Positions 5,727 through 5,747 of a DNA stretch of 5,747 nt are shown piece after piece. The translations under genes were made by a program, and so were the position numbers. Numbering within the stretch: position 1 is the stretch's first letter; every line of letters begins with the position of its first letter. The DNA comes from UBA1081 sp964495345 (lineage in GTDB: Bacteria; Bacillota; Clostridia; Oscillospirales; Acutalibacteraceae): positions 1-5,747 of the forward strand of contig CAZBVV010000109.1 in assembly GCA_964495345.1 (NCBI GenBank). The letters are read 5' to 3'. Below the pieces are notes generated by a model. It was given only the letters and a program-made list of their open reading frames with translations. It searched no databases and was not told the origin of the DNA.

Positions 5727-5745
5727 CCCCTCAATCTTTGAGGGG
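5727..5745. repeat. Hairpin at right edge, probably start of another repeat
   Basis: CCCCTCAA (5727-5734) pairs with TTGAGGGG (5738-5745) around TCT. No T run is visible before the window ends, so it cannot be called a terminator. It may be the edge of a further palindromic repeat; the rest of 5694-5747 shows no gene. Confidence 0.45.
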
Positions 5746-5747
5746 CT

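Overview
The window looks like chromosomal DNA of a low-GC Gram-positive anaerobe, most likely a gut-type Clostridia (Oscillospirales/Ruminococcaceae-like). This rests on AT-rich codon use, strong AAAGGAG-type Shine-Dalgarno sites 7-8 nt before starts, sigma-70/SigA promoters with TATAAT-like -10 boxes, and the protein families present. The genus cannot be fixed from sequence alone.

Layout, left to right. (1) Positions 1-350, minus strand, hold a broken locus. The first 47 codons of an RtcB-type RNA ligase (350 down to about 210) run directly into unrelated, more GC-rich DNA. In another frame that DNA encodes a BspA-like leucine-rich-repeat protein running off the left edge. (2) Positions 351-505 are a divergent promoter region. 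(3) A calcineurin-like metallophosphoesterase lies at 506-1213 (+). (4) An apparent two-gene plus-strand unit follows: an AzgA/PbuG-type NCS2 nucleobase permease (1310-2719) and a GtrA-family membrane protein (2744-3196). (5) A 115-bp palindromic miniature element (3187-3301) supplies the last two codons and the stop of gtrA, and is followed by a shared intrinsic terminator (3321-3345). (6) Converging from the right is a minus-strand operon: an IspD/TarI-family cytidylyltransferase (5409-4705) coupled by a 4-bp ATGA overlap to a two-domain family 2 glycosyltransferase (4708-3344). (7) Upstream of that operon is a 214-bp miniature element (5480-5693) built of stacked short hairpins. The right edge holds the start of another hairpin repeat.

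The minus-strand pair fits cell-surface polymer synthesis: a CDP-activated polyol (ribitol phosphate in TarI relatives) or the MEP-pathway intermediate, followed by glycosyl transfer. GtrA proteins are linked to lipid-carrier sugar translocation, so GtrA and the glycosyltransferase could serve the same surface pathway, but they are convergently transcribed and this link is inference. The permease takes up purine bases and has no riboswitch in its leader.

The main novelty is the pair of miniature elements. They share an almost identical terminal inverted repeat beginning TAAAC and ending TAATTTA, both have TA at each end as in IS630/Tc1-mariner insertions, and they have largely different interiors. 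Other points worth a look are the rtcB/LRR chimera and the degenerate second GT-A-like domain of the glycosyltransferase.
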